Source: Halieaceae bacterium (GTDB lineage: Bacteria; Pseudomonadota; Gammaproteobacteria; Pseudomonadales; Halieaceae). From it: 6,174 nucleotides of DNA. Positions 1 through 6,090 of the stretch are shown here, piece by piece (positions within the stretch are counted from its first letter, which is position 1; each line of letters begins with the position of its first letter). The stretch is taken from the NCBI GenBank assembly GCA_011523115.1, contig WTHO01000131.1, positions 1 through 6,174 of the forward strand, in the 5' to 3' direction. The translations under genes and the position numbers were made by a program. The notes under the pieces were generated by a model, which had not been told where the DNA came from, ran no database searches, and saw only the letters and a program-made list of their open reading frames with translations.

Positions 1-647
1 GAACCAAAGGTCTGCCACTCTAAACGGTAACCCGGCCAAGCATTTGAATGCCCTTGGCTGATCGTATCGCCACGCAGCAATCGACCCCAATTGTCGTCAT
101 GACACTGATTACAAGCGAGGTTGAGCTGGCCGCGGCGGGTGAAAAAGTAGTCCCGTCCGACCTCGAAATACGGTTTCGCTTCGCCTTCGATATCAACGGC
201 AAACGGCATGCCGCGCGACTCAGCAGTAACGTAGGCGGTCAGTGAGAGTAGTTCCTCAGACTCCGCCTCGAACCGCTCTGTGGACTGGCGCTCCACACGA
301 CATTCGTTGATCCGATCTGCCAGATTCATCAACCGGCCGGTCTTGGAGTCGACCTGCGGATAGCGGGTTGCCGCGCCTTTCATGGGCCGTTCGCCGTCCT
401 CTTGATGACAATCCGAACAAGACTGGCGGCTCAGGCGACTAGCAAAGAGCGACCTGCCCCTATCGACCCAGAGATAGCCAGGATTGGCGAAACCATCCTC
501 CTGAAGCTGACGAGTCTCGTCGGTCAGGAACACAGAACCGGACTGAACACGGTCCGATGCTAAATCGTCGTTACCCGAAAATTGTGGGTCGGCGACGGCA
601 GGCAGCGAGGAAAATAGAGCAAGGGCAATCAACCCGGCGCGAATCAT
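1..647 (-). CDS. soxA: SoxA, diheme c-type cytochrome of SoxXA (partial, C-terminus beyond the window)
   Basis: SoxA is the catalytic subunit of SoxXA, joining thiosulfate to SoxY. About 215 residues are visible from the ATG at 647, which overlaps the soxZ stop; SoxA is usually about 270-290 residues, so the end is missing. A short Sec signal peptide (MIRAGLIALALFSSLPAVAD) starts it. Two heme sites are present, CSDCH (77-81) and CNQCH (179-183), with a further conserved-type cysteine at Cys116 (RINECR). This is a diheme SoxA, unlike the single-heme form of some species. The active-site cysteine, which bears the persulfide and ligates the second heme in known structures, should lie just past the left edge and cannot be checked. 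Segments such as NLADRINECR, SRGMPF and GQLNLACNQCH are typical. The gene has no ATG-initiated open frame contained wholly within the window because its stop is outside. Confidence 0.95.
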   Translation of the reverse strand, partial: MIRAGLIALALFSSLPAVADPQFSGNDDLASDRVQSGSVFLTDETRQLQEDGFANPGYLWVDRGRSLFASRLSRQSCSDCHQEDGERPMKGAATRYPQVDSKTGRLMNLADRINECRVERQSTERFEAESEELLSLTAYVTAESRGMPFAVDIEGEAKPYFEVGRDYFFTRRGQLNLACNQCHDDNWGRLLRGDTISQGHSNAWPGYRLEWQTFG

Positions 648-964
648 TGGACGTCCAATTGTCTCGTTTCAGACGTGACATTGCCGTTCTGGTCGGTCCA
701 ACGAAATTCAAGTGCGCCAGATTCTGTCGCTCGGGTATAGAAAGTCAGGAATGGATCGGCGGCAACCGCGGGGAACAGTTCAGCGGCAAACACAGTCTCG
801 CCGTTATAGCGGCATTCAAACCGCTTCAGAATGTCCCGCGGAATCTGCTTGCCATACAGGTCACGTCGGTAGCCGGTTTCCATCGGATGACGAATCAAGA
901 CCTTCAGCTGGATGATCTCACCAGCCGTCGCTTGCGCTGGCGCAGCAATACGAGTCATCGCCAT
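644..964 (-). CDS. soxZ: SoxZ, partner of the SoxYZ sulfur-carrier complex
   Basis: SoxZ binds SoxY and contributes to the docking surface for Sox enzymes. The 106-residue product contains the family signature LIRHPMETGYRRD (23-35), IPRDILKRFECRYNGE (41-56), the AELFPAVAADPF region (61-72) and FRWTDQNG (87-94). It lacks a signal peptide and should be exported with SoxY. I place the start at the ATG at 964, which shares its A with the soxY stop (TGATG) and gives a typical length. An in-frame GTG at 976 (four residues longer) and an ATG at 958 are alternatives. No Shine-Dalgarno site is seen, consistent with coupling to soxY. The stop overlaps the soxA start as ATGA. Confidence 0.95.
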   Translation of the reverse strand: MAMTRIAAPAQATAGEIIQLKVLIRHPMETGYRRDLYGKQIPRDILKRFECRYNGETVFAAELFPAVAADPFLTFYTRATESGALEFRWTDQNGNVTSETRQLDVQ

Positions 965-1422
965 CAGAGCACACACGCCGCTAAGGTCACGATACTGAAG
1001 GTACTCGTCCCATATAGCGCTCCATCGTTCATCTCCGCGACCGCGCGAATCTTTTGGGTATTGCCTAATCGTATCCGCGTATCGATCCGCGCCTTACCTG
1101 CCCTAGGGCCGAGTTCAAAGCGCGCCACATCGGGCAACGGGTTCTCCTCCGAGAAGATGGCAATCCGCACAACGTGGTCGTCTTCTGTCATCGGGCTATC
1201 AACCTCAACCGATAAGGGAACCGAGTACCCGTTCTCAGAAATAGGCGGTACTTTGAGGACCACCCGACCCTCGGTTACCGTTCGATCACCGAACAACGCT
1301 TGGTGCGCCGCATCAGCATCAGTCGGTGCAGCGAGGGCTGGCGCTGGGATCATCGCGATGGCCAGCAGCCCACTGCCATATTCGAGCACCCGTCGACGAC
1401 TCAGCAAATGTTTGTCACTCAT
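964..1422 (-). CDS. soxY: SoxY, sulfur-carrier subunit with a non-canonical C-terminus
   Basis: SoxY binds sulfur intermediates on a cysteine near its flexible C-terminus and presents them to the other Sox enzymes. This 152-residue product has a Tat signal (LSRRRVLEYG, 7-16, with cleavage near ALAAP), and the domain ends with FELGPRAGKARIDTRIRL and IRAVAEMNDG, both typical of SoxY. The last residues read VTLAACVL. The carrier cysteine (Cys150) is present, but the surrounding residues differ from the usual GGCGG: two alanines before it, and valine-leucine after. The codons are gcg gcg tgt gtg ctc tga, and no other frame there restores GGCGG, so a simple frameshift is not the cause. A TAGGAAAG ribosome site precedes the ATG, which overlaps the soxX stop. 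Export with SoxZ as a complex is expected. Confidence 0.93.
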   Translation of the reverse strand: MSDKHLLSRRRVLEYGSGLLAIAMIPAPALAAPTDADAAHQALFGDRTVTEGRVVLKVPPISENGYSVPLSVEVDSPMTEDDHVVRIAIFSEENPLPDVARFELGPRAGKARIDTRIRLGNTQKIRAVAEMNDGALYGTSTFSIVTLAACVL

Positions 1423-1847
1423 TCTTTCCTACCCGTTAATTGGGACAGCCAGGCCACGAGGTGTTCCACTTCCGCTGCGCTGAGCACCGTTTCGCCCTGA
1501 TACGCACGCCCCACTTGGTGTAAATCCGTCGTACGGTAATACGACGGCATTACCGTGCCTGGGTTGACCTTCGTATTATCCACAATCCGCAAACGAATCT
1601 GCGCCTCGGTGAGTCGCGCACCAACATCAGACAACGCGGGACCCAGGTTTCCCTGGAAGGGTACTTCAAGGCCGTCCACCTGATGACACAGCACGCAATG
1701 CCCGGATTCACGGTCACTGAAAATCGCCCGCCCAATCGCAGGGTCCCCGGCGGCTGCGAGCGGCATGGTCATCGCATCTGCCTCTTGGGCCTCGGTCACA
1801 AGATTCCAAGTGCAGAGGAAGAAGCAGGCGAGTACCGCGCGTGTCAT
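1419..1847 (-). CDS. soxX: SoxX, monoheme c-type cytochrome of the SoxXA complex
   Basis: SoxX forms the SoxXA heterodimer that oxidatively joins thiosulfate to the SoxY cysteine; SoxX takes part in passing the electrons on. The 142-residue product has a Sec signal peptide (about 1-25). It has one heme site, CVLCH (51-55), the family segment GNLGPALSDVGARL (67-80), and NPGTVMPSYYRT (95-106), where Met100 is the expected distal heme ligand. The tail GETVLSAAEVEHLVAWLSQL is typical of SoxX. Its ATG overlaps the fccB stop (ATGA at 1847-1844) and its own stop overlaps the soxY start in the same way. There is no strong ribosome site of its own, so translation probably depends on coupling to fccB. 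Confidence 0.95.
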   Translation of the reverse strand: MTRAVLACFFLCTWNLVTEAQEADAMTMPLAAAGDPAIGRAIFSDRESGHCVLCHQVDGLEVPFQGNLGPALSDVGARLTEAQIRLRIVDNTKVNPGTVMPSYYRTTDLHQVGRAYQGETVLSAAEVEHLVAWLSQLTGRKE

Positions 1848-3112
1848 CCGAATGTCTCGCGGGTAATCGCGCTGAACCAGTCGACCGCTTGAATTGCCTC
1901 GCGTGCAGCGAGACCACTTTGATCATCCGCTGGACTCATGCCGCCAGCACCCGACACGTTTTGGAAGTTGCCATCATCACTTCTGTAGACACCCGATACA
2001 GAGATGGCCGTCTCCGCCGTGGTGTACGAGTAACAGGTGTTCGCAAGCGTTGTCGCCTGAGGCGCAAGATCGCTCAACAATCTTGCGACTTGAATCGCAC
2101 AAACCTTTGCTTGTTGATTAGCGGCAAACGCACTCTTCGGCATGGGCGCTGCAATCGTTGCATCGCCTACAACGTGGATGCCCGGCACTAGTCTCGATTC
2201 AAAGCTGATCGCATTCACCGGGCACCACCCGGTGGCATCCGCCACCCCTGCGCGCTGGGCAATCTCGCCCGCCTGTTGCGGCGGAATGACGTTGATGACA
2301 TCCCCTCGCTCAACATCGAAATCGGTATGCAGCTGCATGGTCCCAGCGTCGACACGCGTCACACCACCAAAATCCGAAGCGCCTCGCCACTCAACCATCG
2401 AGCTGTAGTGTGTTTGCCACGCGGCAGTAAAGAGCGGTTGCTTAGAAAAGCGTGCGTTACTGTCAAGCAGAATCAGTTTCGATCGAGGTTTCTCTCGTTT
2501 GAGGTAATGCGCGATCAAGCTAGCGCGCTCATAGGGGCCGGGCGGGCAGCGAAAGGGCGCTGGCGGTACCGATATCAAGACCACACCGCCGTCGGGCATC
2601 GCTTTTAACTGCTGCTGCAGAAGTACCGTTTGCGAGCCGGCTTTCCAGGCATGAGGCATCGCCTGAACAACACTTTCCTCATACCCTTCGAGCGCATCCC
2701 AGCGAAAACTAATCCCTGGCGACATGACCAGCCGATCAAAAGGTAGTTTATCGCCGGTTGATAGCGTGACGGTCCTTGATGCTGCCGCAACGTCCGTTGC
2801 CATCGCGCGAACCACCCGAATTCCCTCTCGCGAAAGCGCGTCATAACGGAATGTTTGTGCAGAGAGATCGCGAAGACCGCTGATGACTAGGTTGCTGAAC
2901 GGGCACGACACGTATTCCTCGTTTGGCTCGACAAGGCTTACCTCAGCACTCGGCAATAGCCGCTTTAGATAGCGCGCTGCGGTCGCGCCGCCAAACCCGC
3001 CTCCGAGGACCACAAGCTTTGCAGATCGAGTCGCGCGAGCCAGCCTTGGCAGGGAGAGTCCAGCACTTAATGCGAGCCCGCTTGCTAGCAGTTGGCGGCG
3101 AGAAACGCTCAT
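1844..3112 (-). CDS. fccB: FAD subunit of flavocytochrome c sulfide dehydrogenase (FccB / SoxF)
   Basis: This 422-residue flavoprotein oxidises sulfide to sulfur or polysulfide in the periplasm and passes electrons to its cytochrome subunit. A Tat signal opens the protein (SRRQLLASG, 4-12). The FAD-binding Rossmann motif is VVLGGGFGG (34-42). Compared from memory with A. vinosum FccB, all key cysteines are present: Cys70 in YVSCPFSN corresponds to the covalent flavin-linked Cys42, and Cys189 (FRCPPGPYE) and Cys360 (NTCYS) correspond to the redox-active pair Cys161/Cys337. A second FAD motif, VVGDATI, is near 314-320. The C-terminus ending ETFG matches the family, and the length is normal. The ATGA overlaps at both ends tie it to the cytochrome gene and to soxX. 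In alphaproteobacterial sox clusters the homologue is called SoxF, with SoxE as its cytochrome. Confidence 0.95.
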   Translation of the reverse strand: MSVSRRQLLASGLALSAGLSLPRLARATRSAKLVVLGGGFGGATAARYLKRLLPSAEVSLVEPNEEYVSCPFSNLVISGLRDLSAQTFRYDALSREGIRVVRAMATDVAAASRTVTLSTGDKLPFDRLVMSPGISFRWDALEGYEESVVQAMPHAWKAGSQTVLLQQQLKAMPDGGVVLISVPPAPFRCPPGPYERASLIAHYLKREKPRSKLILLDSNARFSKQPLFTAAWQTHYSSMVEWRGASDFGGVTRVDAGTMQLHTDFDVERGDVINVIPPQQAGEIAQRAGVADATGWCPVNAISFESRLVPGIHVVGDATIAAPMPKSAFAANQQAKVCAIQVARLLSDLAPQATTLANTCYSYTTAETAISVSGVYRSDDGNFQNVSGAGGMSPADDQSGLAAREAIQAVDWFSAITRETFG

Positions 3113-3441
3113 GGCTTGCGACCCAGATAGTCGGCAATCAGTCTGATTTGCTCCTCGGTATACCCGCGCGCCATACGATGCATCGAAGAGCCACCAGCAG
3201 TGGTGCGGCGATACATCAAAAAGCGTGCCTCAATGTCGTCGGCTGAAAGGCCTTCGAGAGAAACAATCGCTCGGCCACCTTCTCCGTGGCACCCTGAGCA
3301 ACTGACGACGAGCGCCGCTGTAGACCCAAGCGGCGCATGCCCAGCCTCGCTGACGCCCTGCTCCTCCGCCAATGTGCTACTGGCGCTATAAGCCACCAGC
3401 AGCACAGCGCTTAAGGTTGCGAGGGCCGAGCGAAACTTCAC
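3109..3441 (-). CDS. fccA: Monoheme cytochrome c subunit, FccA-like (flavocytochrome c sulfide dehydrogenase)
   Basis: This 110-residue class I c-type cytochrome has a Sec signal peptide (about 1-25, ending near TLAEE). One heme site, CSGCH, lies at 48-52. The segment SSMHRMARGYTEEQI (85-99) supplies a likely methionine axial ligand, Met87 by alignment from memory with Allochromatium vinosum FccA, or else Met90. The C-terminal helix (IADYLGRKP) resembles the end of the first FccA heme domain. The classical A. vinosum FccA has two heme domains; this protein has only the first. The start is a GTG at 3441, two bases after the molybdoenzyme stop, and is needed to include the signal peptide; no good Shine-Dalgarno site is visible. 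The stop overlaps the fccB start as ATGA, so it most likely accepts electrons from FccB. It could also serve the molybdoenzyme upstream. Confidence 0.85.
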   Translation of the reverse strand: MKFRSALATLSAVLLVAYSASSTLAEEQGVSEAGHAPLGSTAALVVSCSGCHGEGGRAIVSLEGLSADDIEARFLMYRRTTAGGSSMHRMARGYTEEQIRLIADYLGRKP

Positions 3442-3443
3442 CG

Positions 3444-5624
3444 CTAGGCTCTAAGGTTCTGATCCTTAATGGGCAGGTAGCGAACGCGCTTTCCAGTCGC
3501 AGCGAATATCGCGTTCAGGACAGCAGGCGCTGCGACCGCGATGGTTGGCTCACCCACACCGCCATAGAACCCTCCCGAAGGCATCACAATGGTTTCAACC
3601 TTGGGCATGTGGGAGATCTGCATAGACGGGTAGGTGTGGAAGTTATCCTCCTGAGGCTCGCCATTTTTTAGCGTGATTTCTTGGAACAGTGCCGCTGAGA
3701 GCCCGTAAACAAACGAGCCTTCGACCTGGGCCTCGATCTGCTGAGGATTCACCGCAGTACCGCAGTCTGTCGCGGCAATAATGCGATCAATCTTTAGACT
3801 GCCTTCCGCATCGACCGTCACATCCGCACAAGCGGCCACGTAACTACCAAATCCATAGAGCACAGCAAGCCCTCTGTGCTTACCATCATCACTGCCCCAC
3901 CCTGAGCGCTCTGCCACTGCTTTTAGCACTGCCGCACCCTTCGGGTTTTTGTTCATGTGGGCAAGACGAAATTCCAGTGCATCGCGGCCTGCCGCATGGG
4001 CAAGCTCATCCATAAAGGACTCAAGGTAGATCGCGTTCTGGTTGATATTCACGCCACGCCAGAACCCGGGCCGGATCGGCGGATTACGCATGGCGTGATC
4101 CACGAGAAGGTTCGGGAAATCGTAACTGATCTGGTGTTGATCAAGCGCTGGATTCAGACCGCCCTTGATCACCCCTTGGAAGGTCGCGAAGTCCGTCCCA
4201 TCAACGAGCAAATGCGGGAGGAGTGACGCCAAGATCGACTGCCCAGAAATGCGCATGTGTAACCCAGTAAGGTTCCCGTCTTTATCGAGCGACCCGCGCA
4301 TTTTGGCCATGGTGGTCGGGTGGAAGAAGCCATGCTTTTGGTCCTCTTCACGCGTCCACTGGAGCTTGATCGGAGTGCCGGGAAACGCCTTGGCAATCTC
4401 GATCACCTGATGCACGTAGTCGGGCGCGCCGCGGCGACCAAACCCGCCCCCCAAAATGGTTTTGTAGACCTCGCACTTTTCGATAGGCAGGCCGGAAGCC
4501 TCTGATGTCGCAGCCAGTGCCGATTCACCATTTTGTGTAGGACACCAAATCTCACACTTATCTTCCGTATAGATGGCAGTGGAGTTCATCGGCTCCATCG
4601 GCGCATGGTTTTGCGAAGGGCACTTGTAGACGGCTTCGATGACGCGATCAGCACCTTCAAGCGCTGCTTTAATGTCACCCTCCCAGTTGCCCTGAAAGGC
4701 CTCGTCGGCATCTAGCCCGCTTTCGAGGAGAGCGGTGAGTTTCTCGTCATCAAAATCTGCATTGGGGCCAAGATCCCACTCAATGGGCAGTGCATTCAAT
4801 GCGGTATTGGCTTGCCACCAAGTATCAGCGACCACGGCAACCCCGCTCGTGCCGACAGCTGTCTCAACCTTCACCACACCGCGCACACCTGGCATACCTT
4901 CCACCGCTTTCGCGTCGAAGCTTTTTAACTTGCCCCCCAATACGGGCGCGTCCTTGATGCTAGCCAGTAACATGCCCTCAAGCTGGATGTCAGCGCCGTA
5001 CTTCAAATCACCTGTGAGCTTCTCTTTGGTATCGAGGCGCTTCACTGGCTTGCCAGCGATCTTCCATTCGGACACATCTTTTAGCGGCACGTCCGTCGGC
5101 GGCGTCAATTTGCTGGCAGCGTCCGCCACCTTGCCAAACGTGGTCTGTTTACTGGAGCCGCGGTGACGAATCACACTATTTTCGGCGTAACAGTCTTCAG
5201 CAGGCACACCCCACTCATTCGCAGCAGCTTGTACTAGCATCATCCGGGCTGCGGCGCCGCCCTCTCGAACATATTGCTGACTAGATCGGAGCCCCTGGCT
5301 GCCACCGGTCGAGAAATCCCGCCACACGCGTTCACGCGCCAAGTTTTCACCCGGCGTTGGGAACTCCCAGGTGACGTTCGCCCAATCACACTCGAGTTCT
5401 TCGGCCACAAGCTGAGCAAGCCCCGTCAACGTGCCCTGGCCCATTTCAGATCGGGCAATCCGAATCGTGACCGTATCGTCGCTCGCGATGTGTACCCAAG
5501 CATTGACTTCTTCCATGCCGGGCGCAGCGCTCGAGAGCTGCGGGAGAATGCCTAATGAGAGCCCGGCACCAATCGCAGAGGTGCCTACAATGAACTTCCG
5601 TCTTGTTAATTTCATTCCGTTCAT
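3444..5624 (-). CDS. Molybdopterin-binding large subunit, xanthine dehydrogenase family (IorB-like), Tat-exported
   Basis: This 726-residue catalytic subunit is of the IorB/periplasmic aldehyde dehydrogenase type. The N-terminus has a Tat signal (LTRRKFIVG at about 6-14, then a hydrophobic stretch and SSAAPG), placing it in the periplasm. An N-terminal module at about 40-180 contains the MGQGT motif (61-65). It is followed by an aldehyde oxidase/xanthine dehydrogenase hammerhead-like domain at about 205-280 and the molybdopterin domains with GGGFGRRG (392-399), FWRGV (521-525) and ATDCGTAVNP (618-627). GVGEP (689-693) includes the expected catalytic glutamate Glu692. Length and motif order fit IorB. 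These enzymes hydroxylate N-heterocycles or oxidise aldehydes using water as oxygen source; the substrate cannot be read from sequence. It pairs with the [2Fe-2S] subunit encoded just upstream and lies two bases before a cytochrome c gene, a plausible electron acceptor. It is not SoxC, which belongs to the sulfite oxidase fold. Confidence 0.93.
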   Translation of the reverse strand: MNGMKLTRRKFIVGTSAIGAGLSLGILPQLSSAAPGMEEVNAWVHIASDDTVTIRIARSEMGQGTLTGLAQLVAEELECDWANVTWEFPTPGENLARERVWRDFSTGGSQGLRSSQQYVREGGAAARMMLVQAAANEWGVPAEDCYAENSVIRHRGSSKQTTFGKVADAASKLTPPTDVPLKDVSEWKIAGKPVKRLDTKEKLTGDLKYGADIQLEGMLLASIKDAPVLGGKLKSFDAKAVEGMPGVRGVVKVETAVGTSGVAVVADTWWQANTALNALPIEWDLGPNADFDDEKLTALLESGLDADEAFQGNWEGDIKAALEGADRVIEAVYKCPSQNHAPMEPMNSTAIYTEDKCEIWCPTQNGESALAATSEASGLPIEKCEVYKTILGGGFGRRGAPDYVHQVIEIAKAFPGTPIKLQWTREEDQKHGFFHPTTMAKMRGSLDKDGNLTGLHMRISGQSILASLLPHLLVDGTDFATFQGVIKGGLNPALDQHQISYDFPNLLVDHAMRNPPIRPGFWRGVNINQNAIYLESFMDELAHAAGRDALEFRLAHMNKNPKGAAVLKAVAERSGWGSDDGKHRGLAVLYGFGSYVAACADVTVDAEGSLKIDRIIAATDCGTAVNPQQIEAQVEGSFVYGLSAALFQEITLKNGEPQEDNFHTYPSMQISHMPKVETIVMPSGGFYGGVGEPTIAVAAPAVLNAIFAATGKRVRYLPIKDQNLRA

Positions 5625-5629
5625 GGTCC

Positions 5630-5636
5630 CCTCCTT
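5630..5636 (-). promoter_or_regulatory. Strong Shine-Dalgarno site of the molybdoenzyme large-subunit gene
   Basis: The minus strand reads TAAGGAGGGGACC immediately before the ATG at 5624. AAGGAGG is a near-perfect ribosome binding site, five bases from that ATG, and it overlaps the TAA stop of the small-subunit gene. It fixes the start at 5624 rather than the upstream in-frame ATG at 5732, which would run far into the small-subunit gene, or the ATG at 5615. It is the strongest ribosome site in the window; most other genes here rely on overlapping starts. Confidence 0.85.
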
Positions 5637-6090
5637 ACGACAGTTTCTTGGCAGCAAGATGGATCCCTTCGCGCACACGCTGGAAGGTGCCGCAGCGACA
5701 GATGTTGGTGATCTGCGCATCAATGTCTGCATCGGTGGGGTTCGGTGTCGTATTCAGCATGCCAGAGACCGCCATGATCATGCCTGGCTGACAATAGCCA
5801 CACTGGGGCGTATCAAGCTCTGCCCAGGCTTCCTGGACGGGGTGGTCACCCTCCTCCGATAGACCCTCAATGGTTGTGATTTCACTATTTTCTGACACAG
5901 CAGACAAAGGATAGACGCAAGACCGAACCGGGTTGCCGTCAATGTGAATCGTGCAAGCGCCACATGCCGCGATGCCGCACCCGTATTTAGTGCCGGTCAT
6001 CCCAAGCTGTTCGCGAATGACCCACAAAAGGGGCGTGTTTTCGTCAGCGTCAACATCGACGCGGTTACCATTGACCTTGATCTTTTTCAT
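5635..6090 (-). CDS. [2Fe-2S] small subunit of a xanthine dehydrogenase-family molybdoenzyme (IorA-like)
   Basis: This 151-residue electron-transfer subunit carries both [2Fe-2S] clusters typical of the family. The N-terminal plant-ferredoxin-like domain has Cys38, Cys43, Cys46 and Cys58 (YGCGIAACGAC motif, then SC). The C-terminal helical domain has Cys97, Cys100, Cys131 and Cys133 (CGYCQPG and NICRCG motifs). The length matches IorA/CoxS-type small subunits (about 150-160 residues). There is no signal peptide, so it is expected to leave the cytoplasm folded together with its Tat-exported partner, whose gene starts 10 bases after this stop. It should relay electrons from the molybdenum site to an outside acceptor. 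The ATG at 6090 has only a weak GCGAG-like ribosome site, consistent with coupling to the gene upstream. The family assignment is firm; the substrate is unknown. Confidence 0.95.
   Translation of the reverse strand: MKKIKVNGNRVDVDADENTPLLWVIREQLGMTGTKYGCGIAACGACTIHIDGNPVRSCVYPLSAVSENSEITTIEGLSEEGDHPVQEAWAELDTPQCGYCQPGMIMAVSGMLNTTPNPTDADIDAQITNICRCGTFQRVREGIHLAAKKLS

Noticed and set aside
646..659. Perfect 14-base palindrome ATTGGACGTCCAAT at the soxZ/soxA junction
   Set aside because: It could be an operator or small hairpin at the soxA start, but it sits within soxZ coding sequence, has no loop, and one such palindrome is not unlikely by chance in 6 kb.
557..1483. Long plus-strand open frame of 308 codons opposite soxY and soxZ
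   Set aside because: It lies entirely antisense to clearly recognisable Sox genes, its translation is rich in Arg and Ser with no domain I recognise, and it is explained by codon bias of the real genes on the other strand.
4735..5166. Plus-strand open frame of 143 codons inside the molybdoenzyme large-subunit gene
   Set aside because: It is antisense to a well-conserved family protein, is low in complexity (Ser, Pro, Ala), and has no convincing start signals or family resemblance.
5625..5732. Longer start for the large subunit at 5732
   Set aside because: It would overlap the [2Fe-2S] subunit by almost 100 bases, put 36 residues before the Tat signal, and ignore the excellent AAGGAGG site that points to 5624.
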